NCBI GenBank assembly: GCA_902584015.1
Contig: CACHYG010000006.1
Span: 1 to 44,464 of the forward strand
From: an uncultured Pelagibacteraceae bacterium
GTDB taxonomy: Bacteria; Pseudomonadota; Alphaproteobacteria; Pelagibacterales; Pelagibacteraceae
Direction of reading: 5' to 3'
DNA length: 44,464 nucleotides
Positions 19,298 to 27,965 of the stretch are shown here, piece after piece. The number at the start of each line of letters is the position of its first letter. Position 1 is the first letter of the stretch. Below the pieces are notes generated by a model that saw only the letters and a program-made list of their open reading frames with translations, did not search any database and was not told the origin of the DNA. A program made the translations under genes and the position numbers.

Positions 19298-19715
19298 AAC
19301 TGAAAAAGAAAATTTAATTAATTTAGTACTTGATATAGATAATTACCCAAAATTTATTCCATACTGTATTGATTCAAAAGTTTATGAACGAAACGATAAA
19401 GGACATAGTATTTTTATAATTGCAGATTTGACTATAGGAAAAGGCATTTTTAAAGATACATACAAAAGTGATGTTAGATATGATAAAAAAAATGATACTA
19501 TATATGTAACTAATATTAAAGGACCGTTAAATTACCTAGAAAATACTTGGAATTTTAATCAAAAAAATAAAATCACAGAGGTTTCATTTGATGTGAATTT
19601 TGAACTCAAAAACAAATTTTTAAATATATTGATGACTAAATCATTTAACTATGGTCTTAATAAAATTGCAGATGCTTTTCAAAAAAGAGCAGAAGATTTA
19701 TTTGTTAATACTTAA
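19266..19715 (+). CDS. RatA/Coq10-type START-domain protein
   Basis: The 149-residue protein matches the polyketide-cyclase/START family that includes Coq10 and RatA. It begins with a [28 protein letters not shown] segment and has the FKDTYKSDV and [11 protein letters not shown]-like strands of a helix-grip fold. Coq10-type members bind ubiquinone or related lipids, and the RatA toxin role is known only in Escherichia coli. In alphaproteobacteria this gene commonly follows lipA. It overlaps lipA by 32 bp and overlaps the 3' end of the convergent cinA-like gene by 18 bp. Confidence 0.85.
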   Translation: MPQASVKRLIETEKENLINLVLDIDNYPKFIPYCIDSKVYERNDKGHSIFIIADLTIGKGIFKDTYKSDVRYDKKNDTIYVTNIKGPLNYLENTWNFNQKNKITEVSFDVNFELKNKFLNILMTKSFNYGLNKIADAFQKRAEDLFVNT

Positions 19716-20171
19716 AACTAGATTTAAAGCTTTATTTACAGTCGCTCTTTGTATTTGTTGTCTATTTTTATTTTTAAAAAAATATTTTTTAACAAGCAAT
19801 TTATTGCCTTTTTTAATCCCAATATAAACTAATCCGACAGGCTTTTGTTTAGTTCCTCCATTAGGACCCGCAACACCAGTAATAGATACAGAAATATTTG
19901 TTTTACTTATTTTGTTTAAATTTTTGACCATGTGCGTACAAGTTTGATGACTTACAGCGCCGTGTCTAGATATTATATTTTTTTGTACCTTCAAAATATT
20001 AATTTTTGCATTATTTGAGTAAGTAACCAATCCTAATGTAAAAACTTTTGAGGATCCACTTATTGAGGTAATAGAGCTTGCAAGTAACCCTCCAGTACAT
20101 GACTCTGCAAATGAAATATTCATTTTTTTTTTTGTTAGTAAACTTACAATTTTCTTGGAAAGTTTCTTCAT
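19698..20171 (-). CDS. CinA C-terminal domain amidase (NMN amidohydrolase type)
   Basis: The ORF track starts this at 20225, but the ATG at 20171 (MKKLSKKIVSLL) is the better start. It gives 157 residues and a 4-bp ATGA overlap with pgpA. The protein is the stand-alone CinA C-terminal domain, with NISFAESCTGGLLASSITSISGSS, TYSNNAKI and SVSITGVAGPNGGT. Members such as PncC deamidate nicotinamide mononucleotide. No N-terminal MoaB-like domain is present. It lies at the end of the ispDF-pgpA-cinA run. Confidence 0.9.
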   Translation of the reverse strand: MKKLSKKIVSLLTKKKMNISFAESCTGGLLASSITSISGSSKVFTLGLVTYSNNAKINILKVQKNIISRHGAVSHQTCTHMVKNLNKISKTNISVSITGVAGPNGGTKQKPVGLVYIGIKKGNKLLVKKYFFKNKNRQQIQRATVNKALNLVLSINK

Positions 20172-20662
20172 GAAGTAAACACCATATAAAGGACAAGAAC
20201 ACCAACTACATATAATCCAGCACAAACATCATCCATAATAACACCAAAGCTATTTTTAAAATTTTTGTCATAGTAATTTACAGGATAAGGTTTTGTGATA
20301 TCAAATATTCTAAATAAAATAAACATTATAAAATAAAATGTTAAAATCTCACTTATTTCTTTTGGACCCTCGTGAGCTATTTCATAAAGACAAATAGGAA
20401 TTGATTGACCTATAAATTCGTCTATTACAATAACCTTAGGATCTTTATCATCTAAATTTTTTATATAAATATTGACTGAATAAAGAGATATAAAAAAAAC
20501 AATAATAACAAATACTAGAATAATATTGGGTGAAATTTTTAACAAATGAAATAAAAAAAATAAAAAAATTGTTGTCACTAAAGATGCAATACTACCAGGA
20601 ATCTTACTTAAACCCCCTATACCTAATAGAGATATAAATAAATAATTTATTTTTTTAATCAT
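20168..20662 (-). CDS. pgpA: Phosphatidylglycerophosphatase A (PgpA)
   Basis: PgpA dephosphorylates phosphatidylglycerophosphate in the last step of phosphatidylglycerol synthesis. The ATG at 20662 (MIKKINYLFIS) gives 164 residues and is preferred over the upstream 20680 ATG inside ispDF. The typical N-terminal GIGGLSKIPGSIAS segment is present, as are the IVIDEFIGQ acidic motif, FILFRIFDITKPYP and GVIMDDVCAG. Several hydrophobic segments indicate an inner-membrane protein. It overlaps ispDF by 8 bp and cinA by 4 bp. Confidence 0.93.
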   Translation of the reverse strand: MIKKINYLFISLLGIGGLSKIPGSIASLVTTIFLFFLFHLLKISPNIILVFVIIVFFISLYSVNIYIKNLDDKDPKVIVIDEFIGQSIPICLYEIAHEGPKEISEILTFYFIMFILFRIFDITKPYPVNYYDKNFKNSFGVIMDDVCAGLYVVGVLVLYMVFTS

Positions 20663-21761
20663 ATTTTGAGACCGACGCAATTACTTCACAGGCAATAGCT
20701 TTTTCTTTTCCTATTATTCCTAATTTTTCAGTTGTTTTCCCTTTTATGTTTACCTGATTGATTGAAATTTCACAAATATTTGAAATTGATTTAATTAATT
20801 TTTTTTTTAAATTGGATATTTTAGGTGTTTGGGTAATTATATTAATGTCAAGGTTATTTATATTATAATTATTTTCTTTAATTTCTTTTATCACTTTTCT
20901 CAAAAGAATTGTTGATCTGATGTTCTTAAATTTTTTATTTTTATTGGAAAATTTTTGTCCTATATCACCTTTTCTACAAGCTCCAAGTACAGCATCTGTA
21001 ATCGCATGTAAAACTGGATCACCGTCAGAATGACCCAATGTTCCAAGTGATGATTTTATTTTTAATCCTCCCAAGTAAAGTTTTCTATCTTTTACTAATC
21101 TATGTACATCAAAGCCTATACCAAAAAAAATTTTTGTATTTTTAATGTCTTTTTTATAAGTAATTTTCTTATTACTTAATTCACCTTTAATAAATTTTAT
21201 CTGATTATTTTTTTCGATGAATAGGCTAGCTTCATCTGGTACTTTATTTTTATTTGCAATTGAAATTTTATAAAGATCATTATATCTAAATCCTTGAGGG
21301 GTTTGAGTTAAAAAAGCACTATTTTTATTTAGATTAAAAATTAATTTTTTATGTCTATATTTTAAAGCATCTGTAGATAAAGTAAATGGAACTACGGCTT
21401 TATATTTCTTTAATTTCAGCAAAATTTTTTTTACTAATTTTATTGAAAAATCTGGTCTTGCCGCGTCATGAATAAGAACATTTTTTACTTTAAATCTCTT
21501 AATATACTTTAATGCTTTTAAGGAAGAATCGCTTCGCTCTTTGCCACCTTTTATAATTTTAATTTTTGAAAAATATTTATTTTGAATATGAGAGCTATTA
21601 TTTGTAACTAAAATTATATGCTTGAAAAGCTTTAATTTTAAAACTTTTTCTATTGAATGCTCGAAAACGTGTTTATTTTTATAAATTATATATTGTTTTT
21701 GCTCTTGAGATTTAAATCTTTTGCTTTGTCCTGCAGCTAGTATTATAAAACAATCATTCAT
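20655..21761 (-). CDS. ispDF: Bifunctional IspD/IspF (MEP pathway)
   Basis: A single 368-residue protein carries two MEP-pathway isoprenoid activities. The N-terminal half (about 1-210) is IspD, the MEP cytidylyltransferase, with ILAAGQSKRFKSQEQKQY, the ALKYIK...VLIHDAARP segment and TQTPQGFRY. The C-terminal half (about 211-368) is IspF, the cyclodiphosphate synthase, with GIGFDVHRL, LGHSDGDPVLHAITDAVLGA, INNLDINIITQTPKI and KGKTTEKLG. The fusion is usual in alphaproteobacteria. The start lies only 34 bp from the divergent ntrY start. Confidence 0.96.
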   Translation of the reverse strand: MNDCFIILAAGQSKRFKSQEQKQYIIYKNKHVFEHSIEKVLKLKLFKHIILVTNNSSHIQNKYFSKIKIIKGGKERSDSSLKALKYIKRFKVKNVLIHDAARPDFSIKLVKKILLKLKKYKAVVPFTLSTDALKYRHKKLIFNLNKNSAFLTQTPQGFRYNDLYKISIANKNKVPDEASLFIEKNNQIKFIKGELSNKKITYKKDIKNTKIFFGIGFDVHRLVKDRKLYLGGLKIKSSLGTLGHSDGDPVLHAITDAVLGACRKGDIGQKFSNKNKKFKNIRSTILLRKVIKEIKENNYNINNLDINIITQTPKISNLKKKLIKSISNICEISINQVNIKGKTTEKLGIIGKEKAIACEVIASVSKYD

Positions 21762-21795
21762 GCCGATATATATAAGATAATGAAATTATTACACA

Positions 21796-23577
21796 ATGAC
21801 TGAATTTATCAAAAAAAATATATTTATTATTTCAATATTTTTTGTAACGTTATTTGTTGGTTTTATTACGTTTTTGACATTTATTGACAAGGGCTTTATC
21901 AAGCTAAATGAGACAAATTTACAATATTTGTTGTTAAGTAATATAATCTTACTACTATTTTTTTTTGGGTTTGTTTTTTTAGAAATTAAAAAATCAATAA
22001 AAAATGAAATTGATGTTGAGGGATCTAAATCAAATAAAAAATATATAACTTTTTTTGCACTTTTTACGCTTATACCATCAATATTAATATCTGTATTTTC
22101 ACTCTTTTTATTCTCCTTTGCACTAGAAAAGTACTTTGACAAAAAAATTACTACAGCAGTAAATAATTCCTACGAACTTGCTAAAAACTATGTTCAAGAT
22201 GTTAGAAATAAGATTGAGAGTGATATTGTTATGATTGCCTTTGATATAAATAAAAGTGGAAATTTTTATCAAAGTGATCCTATTGAATTTAAAAAATTCT
22301 TAGTTAATCAGAAGATTTTACGCGGTGTCGATGAAATTCATATTATTAATAGTAAAAAACAAATTATAATGTCAACTCTAAATGATCTGAACAAGTTCAT
22401 TGCTCCCGCAGAAAAAGCTTTTAATTTAGTAATTAAAGATGAGAGACCTTTAAAAATAATCAATGCTTTTGAAAATAGGTCTGCGGCTATACTTAAATTA
22501 CCAAATTACAAAAATACTTATGTTTATGTTGTAAAATATTTAAAAGAGGATATTTCTAAATATCTAACAGAATCACAGGAAGCCTTAAATTTTTATTATA
22601 CTGTAGAAGACAAAAGAACAGGTATTCAGATATCTTTTATTTTAATTTATTTAATTGTCGTTTCATTAATGCTTTTTTTAAGCGTTACAATTGCTATAAA
22701 GTTTTCATCAAGATTTTTTAGATCAATTAATAATTTAATTAATGCGTCAATGACCATTGGTAGCGGTAATCTAGATACCAAAGTTCCAGAAATTAAAACT
22801 GATAAAGAACTTGAAATTTTAAATAAAAATTTCAATTTGATGATTGAACGACTAAAATCACAGCAAGATAAATTACTTATCTCTGAACGTCATGAAGCAT
22901 GGGAAAGTGTCGCTAGAAAATTAGCACATGAAATCAAAAATCCATTAACACCCATACAGCTAGTAATTGATAGATTAAATTCAAAATTTTCAAATTTATT
23001 AAATGATAATGATAAGTCTAATTTCAATGAAAATTTAAAAGTCATTAATAAGCAAATAAAACAAATAGAAAACCTTATTAATGAATTCTCTGATTTTGCA
23101 AGAATGCCAAAACCGATGTTTAAAAAACATGATATTGTAAATATTGTTAATGAAAATATTTTATTAATTAGTCAACTTGATAGTTCTGTAAATTTTAAAC
23201 TTAATACCTTTCAGAAAAGTATAAATGTAAATTGTGATCATGAGCAATTTAATAGAATTTTTACTAATCTCTTCAAAAATTCTATTGATAGTTTAAATGA
23301 AAAATTTTCAAAAAACCCTGATTTTCAAAAGAAAATTAATATAGAAATTTTGAAAAAAGATGATTATATACAAATTATCATTAAAGATAATGGAATTGGA
23401 TTTGGCACTAAAAAATTAGATGATCTACTTAAGCCTTATTATACAACAAAAAAAAAAGGTACTGGTTTAGGATTACCAATAGTAAACAAAATTATTAATG
23501 ATCATAATGGCACTCTAACACTTTTTGAAAACAAATCAGGAGCAGAAATAAAAATAAATTTACCTTTGCATAAATGA
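21796..23577 (+). CDS. ntrY: NtrY-like sensor histidine kinase (no PAS domain seen)
   Basis: NtrY is the membrane sensor partner of NtrX. The 593 residues have membrane segments near 9-30, 45-63 and 84-110, a periplasmic or sensor region to about 275, and a further segment near 279-301. A HAMP-like region follows (about 303-355, with SGNLDTKVPEI). The HisKA domain carries His378 (LAHEIKNPLTPIQL), and the HATPase domain has FKNSIDSL, DNGIGF and KKGTGLGLPIV. The HAMP passes almost directly into HisKA, whereas longer alphaproteobacterial NtrY proteins carry a PAS domain there. It overlaps ntrX by 4 bp. Confidence 0.9.
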   Translation: MTEFIKKNIFIISIFFVTLFVGFITFLTFIDKGFIKLNETNLQYLLLSNIILLLFFFGFVFLEIKKSIKNEIDVEGSKSNKKYITFFALFTLIPSILISVFSLFLFSFALEKYFDKKITTAVNNSYELAKNYVQDVRNKIESDIVMIAFDINKSGNFYQSDPIEFKKFLVNQKILRGVDEIHIINSKKQIIMSTLNDLNKFIAPAEKAFNLVIKDERPLKIINAFENRSAAILKLPNYKNTYVYVVKYLKEDISKYLTESQEALNFYYTVEDKRTGIQISFILIYLIVVSLMLFLSVTIAIKFSSRFFRSINNLINASMTIGSGNLDTKVPEIKTDKELEILNKNFNLMIERLKSQQDKLLISERHEAWESVARKLAHEIKNPLTPIQLVIDRLNSKFSNLLNDNDKSNFNENLKVINKQIKQIENLINEFSDFARMPKPMFKKHDIVNIVNENILLISQLDSSVNFKLNTFQKSINVNCDHEQFNRIFTNLFKNSIDSLNEKFSKNPDFQKKINIEILKKDDYIQIIIKDNGIGFGTKKLDDLLKPYYTTKKKGTGLGLPIVNKIINDHNGTLTLFENKSGAEIKINLPLHK

Positions 23578-24929
23578 CAACAGAAATTTTAATTATAGAC
23601 GATAATCCAGACATTAGAAATATCTTGAATGATTTAATATCTGATGCTGGTTACAAAACAAGATTAGCTGCAAATTATAATCAAGCTTTGACGGAAATAG
23701 ATAAGAAACTACCTGAGGTAGCAATAATTGATGTTAAATTAGATAAAGGCGACAACGATGGTATAGAGTTATTAAATCACATTAAGCAAAAAAATAAAGA
23801 TATTCCTGTTATAATTATTTCTGGTCACGCTAATATTGAGATGGCTGTTAAATCTCTTAAATCAGGTGCATTTGAATTTATACAAAAACCATTTGATAAA
23901 GAAAGATTAATGAATTTTATTAAAAGAGCATCTGAAAATTATGAATTAATAAAACAAAATAAATATTTACAAACTAAACTTTTCCACTCATTTGAGTTAA
24001 TAGGAACTAGCAATAATATTTTAAAAATCAATGATCAAATTCAAAAAGTTTCTCCTACAGAATCAAGAGTTTTTATATTTGGTCCTACAGGTTCAGGTAA
24101 AGAATTAATAGCTCGTAAAATTCATAAAATATCTAATAGAAAGGATAAACCTTTCATAATTTTAAATGGTGCTCTTTTAGATGTTAAAAAATATGAACAA
24201 GAATTGTTTGGCGAAGAAAAAGATGACGGTTCTATTTCTTATGGAGCCTTGGAAAAATCTAGTGGAGGAGTTTTACTTATTGATGAGGTTTCAGAAATAC
24301 CTCTTGAAACACAATCAAAAATTTTAAGAGTTTTAATTGACCAAAAATTTAAACGTATAAATGGAAATCATGATATTAAAGTGGACGTAAGAATTATTTG
24401 TGCTACTTCAAAAGATATAAACGAAGAAATTAAAAATGGAAATTTTAGAGAGGATTTATTTCATAGATTGAGTGTATTTCAAATAAATATTGATCCTCTT
24501 ATCAAAAGGGTTCAAGATATTCCCTTATTGATAAAATATTTTTCTGAAAAAATTGCTGAAAACTATAATCTAAAAAAATTTTTTATAGATCCAAACAACC
24601 ATCATTTAATCGATTATTCATGGCCTGGTAACGTAAGAGAGCTAAGGAATTTGATTGAAAGAATAGCTATTCTCTCACCGGATAGCCAAGATAAAATTTC
24701 GAATATTATTAAAGAGTCTTTAAAAATGGATGACATAAATGAATTAAGATTTGAAAAATCACTTTCTGTACCTTTAAAAGAGGCAAGAGAAAATTTTGAG
24801 AAAGAATATTTATCATCGCAACTGAAAAAATTTGGTGGAAATGTATCAAAAATGGCCAAGTTTATCGGTATGGAAAGATCAGCTCTTCACCGAAAACTTA
24901 AAGGTCTAAATATTAAAGATCTCAACTAA
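23574..24929 (+). CDS. ntrX: NtrX-like response regulator, AAA+ and Fis-type HTH
   Basis: The 451 residues have a receiver domain (1-120, phosphoacceptor Asp53, Ser83, Lys105), an AAA+ domain (Walker A GPTGSGK at 170-176, Walker B LLIDEV near 234-239) and a C-terminal Fis-type helix-turn-helix (GNVSKMAKFIGMERSALHRKL). The sigma54-contacting GAFTGA loop expected between Walker A and B is missing: the text reads ELFGEEKDDGSISYGALEKSS. This is known for alphaproteobacterial NtrX, which is thought to work without activating sigma54. It is co-transcribed with ntrY (4-bp overlap) and abuts trkA by one shared base. Confidence 0.92.
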   Translation: MTTEILIIDDNPDIRNILNDLISDAGYKTRLAANYNQALTEIDKKLPEVAIIDVKLDKGDNDGIELLNHIKQKNKDIPVIIISGHANIEMAVKSLKSGAFEFIQKPFDKERLMNFIKRASENYELIKQNKYLQTKLFHSFELIGTSNNILKINDQIQKVSPTESRVFIFGPTGSGKELIARKIHKISNRKDKPFIILNGALLDVKKYEQELFGEEKDDGSISYGALEKSSGGVLLIDEVSEIPLETQSKILRVLIDQKFKRINGNHDIKVDVRIICATSKDINEEIKNGNFREDLFHRLSVFQINIDPLIKRVQDIPLLIKYFSEKIAENYNLKKFFIDPNNHHLIDYSWPGNVRELRNLIERIAILSPDSQDKISNIIKESLKMDDINELRFEKSLSVPLKEARENFEKEYLSSQLKKFGGNVSKMAKFIGMERSALHRKLKGLNIKDLN

Positions 24930-26302
24930 TGAATATCATAATTTGTGGTGCTGGTAGAGTAGGGTTTACAATTGCTAAATTATTAAGTGAGCAAAAACAT
25001 TCCATTACTGTTGTAGATCAATCAAGTGAGGATATTCAAAGAATCAAAGAATCATTAGATGTCAACGCTATTGTTGGAAAAGCTACATATCCCTCAATTT
25101 TAGAAAAAGCAAATGGCAGTGAGGCCGATATGATTATAGCTGTAACAAGAAATGACGAAATTAATATGTTAATATGTCAAATTGCCCAAGCAACTTTCAA
25201 TATATCAAAAAAAATTGCTAGAATTAGATCACAAAACTACTTAGAGCCAAAATTTTCTAAAATTTATAATAAAGAAAATATACCGATTGATGTTATAATC
25301 TCCCCAGAGCGTGAAATAGCAAAATCTTTACAACGAAAATTAGAAGCCCCTGGTGCTTTAGATAATATACCATTTGCAGAAAACAAAATAAGATTACTTG
25401 AAATTTTAATTAATGAAAATTGTCCAATAAAAAAAATAAAATTAAATGAATTAACGAAAAAATTTCCTGAACTTGAAGCAAATATTCTTGGAGTAATTCG
25501 AAATGACAAATTTTTGCTCTTAAAAAAAAATGATGTAATGGAAAAAGGGGACAAGGCCCACGTAATAATAAACTCGTCCCAGATGGAAAAAACCTTAGCA
25601 GCTTTTGGTCATAATGAAAAAATATCAAGTAAAATCCTAATCATTGGTGGTGGTAATATCGGATTTAATTTAGCAAAGAATATTGAAGAAAGCTTCGAGT
25701 CCGCGAGAATAAAAATAATCGAAAAAAATAAAGAAAGAGCAGAATTCATAGCTAATGAACTTAATAATTCAATTATTATTAATGGAGATGCTTTAGATGA
25801 AGATGTTCTGAATGAAGCAAATCTTGAAGAAATAGAAACTGTTTTAGCTCTTACCAATGATGATGAAGATAATCTGATGATAAGTGTTTTAGTTGAAAAA
25901 TTTTCAAAAAATAAAAAAACAATGGCTTTAACGAATAAATCAAATTATTCATTATTACAATCCTCACTAAAAATTGATGATCTAATTGATCCACGTATGA
26001 GCACAGTATCAAGTATTTTAAAACATGTTCATAAAGGAACAATCGAAAGTGCTTATAGTATTTTGGATGGTGAGTATGAAGTTATAGAAGCTGAAATTAT
26101 TGAAACATCAGAACTAATTAATAAGGAATTAAAAAATTCAAATTTACCTGATGAAATTAGAATAGGTGCTATATTAAGAGGTGATGATATAATTATACCA
26201 AGATCTAATTTTATATTTCAAAAAGATGATAAAGTTGTATTTCTAGCTAGAAATGATCAAATTCAACTTGTTGAAAACATATTCCGTATCAGTTCGATTT
26301 AA
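24929..26302 (+). CDS. trkA: Trk potassium uptake peripheral protein TrkA
   Basis: TrkA is the cytoplasmic NAD-binding gating subunit of the Trk potassium transporter. The 457 residues contain two RCK units. The first begins NIIICGAGRVGFTIAKLLSEQ, with the GxGxxG dinucleotide motif. The second begins near residue 232 with ILIIGGGNIGFNLAKN. Each is followed by a TrkA_C domain. It shares a base with the end of ntrX and with the start of trkH, so ntrYX-trkAH is probably one transcript. In many alphaproteobacteria hfq and hflX follow trkA, but here trkH does. Confidence 0.95.
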   Translation: MNIIICGAGRVGFTIAKLLSEQKHSITVVDQSSEDIQRIKESLDVNAIVGKATYPSILEKANGSEADMIIAVTRNDEINMLICQIAQATFNISKKIARIRSQNYLEPKFSKIYNKENIPIDVIISPEREIAKSLQRKLEAPGALDNIPFAENKIRLLEILINENCPIKKIKLNELTKKFPELEANILGVIRNDKFLLLKKNDVMEKGDKAHVIINSSQMEKTLAAFGHNEKISSKILIIGGGNIGFNLAKNIEESFESARIKIIEKNKERAEFIANELNNSIIINGDALDEDVLNEANLEEIETVLALTNDDEDNLMISVLVEKFSKNKKTMALTNKSNYSLLQSSLKIDDLIDPRMSTVSSILKHVHKGTIESAYSILDGEYEVIEAEIIETSELINKELKNSNLPDEIRIGAILRGDDIIIPRSNFIFQKDDKVVFLARNDQIQLVENIFRISSI

Positions 26303-27708
26303 TGCTTAATTTTAATTTCTACTATCTTAGGTTTTTTCTAATAATAATAAGTGTACTTTGTTTTCTAAACATTCTTTATTCTTATTATTTTGATTTATAT
26401 TTAAATGTTGACAGTTATTATTATACACTTTTGATTTCTTTGTCACCATTAATTGGATTCATATTTTATAAAAAAAAAGAATTAAAAGTTAATATATATA
26501 CAAAAATAATAACTGTAATCGCAGGTTTTTTTTTATTACCAATTTTTATTTCATTACCTTATTTCTTTAGTATTTATAATATCTCTTTTTTTGATGCCTA
26601 TTTTGAAGCAGTGTCTGGTTTCACTTCTACAGGATTTACTATTTTTGAAAATATTAAGCATTTGGATGAGAGCTTGATTATTTGGAGATCATCATCTCAA
26701 TGGATTGGCGGTTTATATTTTTTATTTTCTATCATATTATTAATCGATATCTTTGATGAAAATCTCAAAAAAACATTGACTAACTTTTTGACAATTAATA
26801 CTACAGAATTTTATAGACAATCTATAAAAATATTCATTTTTTATAGTTTTCTAACTTTTTTAATTTTTTTAGCATTAAATATTTTTGAATTTAGATCCTT
26901 TATATCACTGAATTTAGCAATGAGTTTAATATCCTCAGGAGGTTTTTTACCAATAAATAATTTAGACACTATCTTAATTACGCAAAAACAACTTCTATCT
27001 TTTTCAACTTTGATGCTCGTATCTTTTTTTAGTTTATTTTTTCTATATAATTTGATGGTTTATAAAAAAAAAGGAATTAAATTTATTCAAGAAGATTTAT
27101 ATCTTATATTTTATCTAATTTTAGTAGTTTTTACCTTCTTCTTTTTTATTGATAAAGACATTAATTTTGGAATAATTTTTCTTGCTATATCAAGCAGTGT
27201 TTCAAATATTGGTATATCGTTAGATAATACTCCTGATAACCTTAGTTTTGTTTTCATTATATTAATAATTATTGGTGGTTCTTTTTTTTCTACAAGTTCT
27301 GGTCTTAGATTTTTGAAATTAGTAGCATTATTTAAATTTTCAATTAATCAAATTATTTCAAACGCTAAACCGAAAAATATATTTATTAATAAATTGTCGT
27401 TTTCAGAAAAAATTATGGATACTTCCGATTTTTACAAGTATTTTTTAACAATTTTAGTATTTATTATTTCATTAATATTACTCACCTCTGTATTATCTAT
27501 TTATGGTTTAAATCTTGAAGAGTCTTTTAAAATTTCAGTGTTAACACTCATGAACACTACAAATTCTTCCTTGACTGGTTTGTCCGTATTTAATTTTAGT
27601 GAACTTAATTATTTTGCTAAACAATCAATAATTTTATTCATGATTATCGGTAGAGTTGAATTATTATCAATCTTAATAATTTTTAAAAAATTCTTTTTTA
27701 AAAACTGA
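26302..27708 (+). CDS. trkH: Trk potassium uptake membrane protein TrkH
   Basis: TrkH is the channel-like membrane subunit partnering TrkA. The 468 residues are highly hydrophobic with about ten membrane segments. Filter-type P-loops are visible as AVSGFTSTGFT (about 107-117), SLISSGGFLP, the GGSFFSTSSGLR region and TLMNTTNSSLTGLS. IWRSSSQWIGGLYF is also typical of the family. It starts on the last base of trkA and ends 33 bp before tRNA-Arg. Confidence 0.92.
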   Translation: MLNFNFYYLRFFLIIISVLCFLNILYSYYFDLYLNVDSYYYTLLISLSPLIGFIFYKKKELKVNIYTKIITVIAGFFLLPIFISLPYFFSIYNISFFDAYFEAVSGFTSTGFTIFENIKHLDESLIIWRSSSQWIGGLYFLFSIILLIDIFDENLKKTLTNFLTINTTEFYRQSIKIFIFYSFLTFLIFLALNIFEFRSFISLNLAMSLISSGGFLPINNLDTILITQKQLLSFSTLMLVSFFSLFFLYNLMVYKKKGIKFIQEDLYLIFYLILVVFTFFFFIDKDINFGIIFLAISSSVSNIGISLDNTPDNLSFVFIILIIIGGSFFSTSSGLRFLKLVALFKFSINQIISNAKPKNIFINKLSFSEKIMDTSDFYKYFLTILVFIISLILLTSVLSIYGLNLEESFKISVLTLMNTTNSSLTGLSVFNFSELNYFAKQSIILFMIIGRVELLSILIIFKKFFFKN

Positions 27709-27741
27709 TTTATATATATAAACAGATATAAATTGTATTTT

Positions 27742-27818
27742 GCGCCCTTAGCTCAGTTGGATAGAGCAACGGTTTTCTAAACCGTGGGTCGGAGGTTCGA
27801 ATCCTTCAGGGCGCGCCA
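27742..27818 (+). tRNA. tRNA-Arg (anticodon TCT)
   Basis: The 77-nt sequence folds as a cloverleaf. The 7-bp acceptor stem is GCGCCCT/AGGGCGC with an encoded CCA end. The anticodon stem ACGGT/ACCGT holds the loop TTTCTAA, giving anticodon TCT at 27776-27778. The T-arm loop reads GGTTCGAATCC. It should read AGA and AGG, the codons favoured in this AT-rich genome. Confidence 0.96.
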
Positions 27819-27904
27819 ATTTGGGCTTAATTAGATAATTTTCACAATAAAACAGTCAATTTTTAATATTGATGACTTATATATATCATGCTTTACTTAT
27901 AGAT

Positions 27905-27941
27905 ATTCAAAAACAATTTTGAATTATTTGTTAACAAATAA
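27905..27941. promoter_or_regulatory. Two adjacent palindromes in the aapJ leader
   Basis: An 8-bp inverted repeat with a 4-nt loop (ATTCAAAA-ACAA-TTTTGAAT, 27905-27924) abuts a perfect 18-bp palindrome TTATTTGTTAACAAATAA (27924-27941). They lie in the 147-bp gap between tRNA-Arg and aapJ, ending 24 bp before the start codon. They could be an operator or mRNA hairpins. No function is established from the sequence. Confidence 0.45.
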
Positions 27942-27965
27942 ACTTAAAAATAAGAGGAAGAATAT

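Noticed and set aside
20172-20225. N-terminal extension of the CinA-like ORF
   Set aside because: The extra 18 residues lie in pgpA and are Cys/Trp-rich without family similarity. The ATG at 20171 fits the domain and the 4-bp overlap.
25264-26042. Several minus-strand ORFs over trkA
   Set aside because: They are antisense reading frames of the conserved NAD-binding protein with biased, low-complexity composition.
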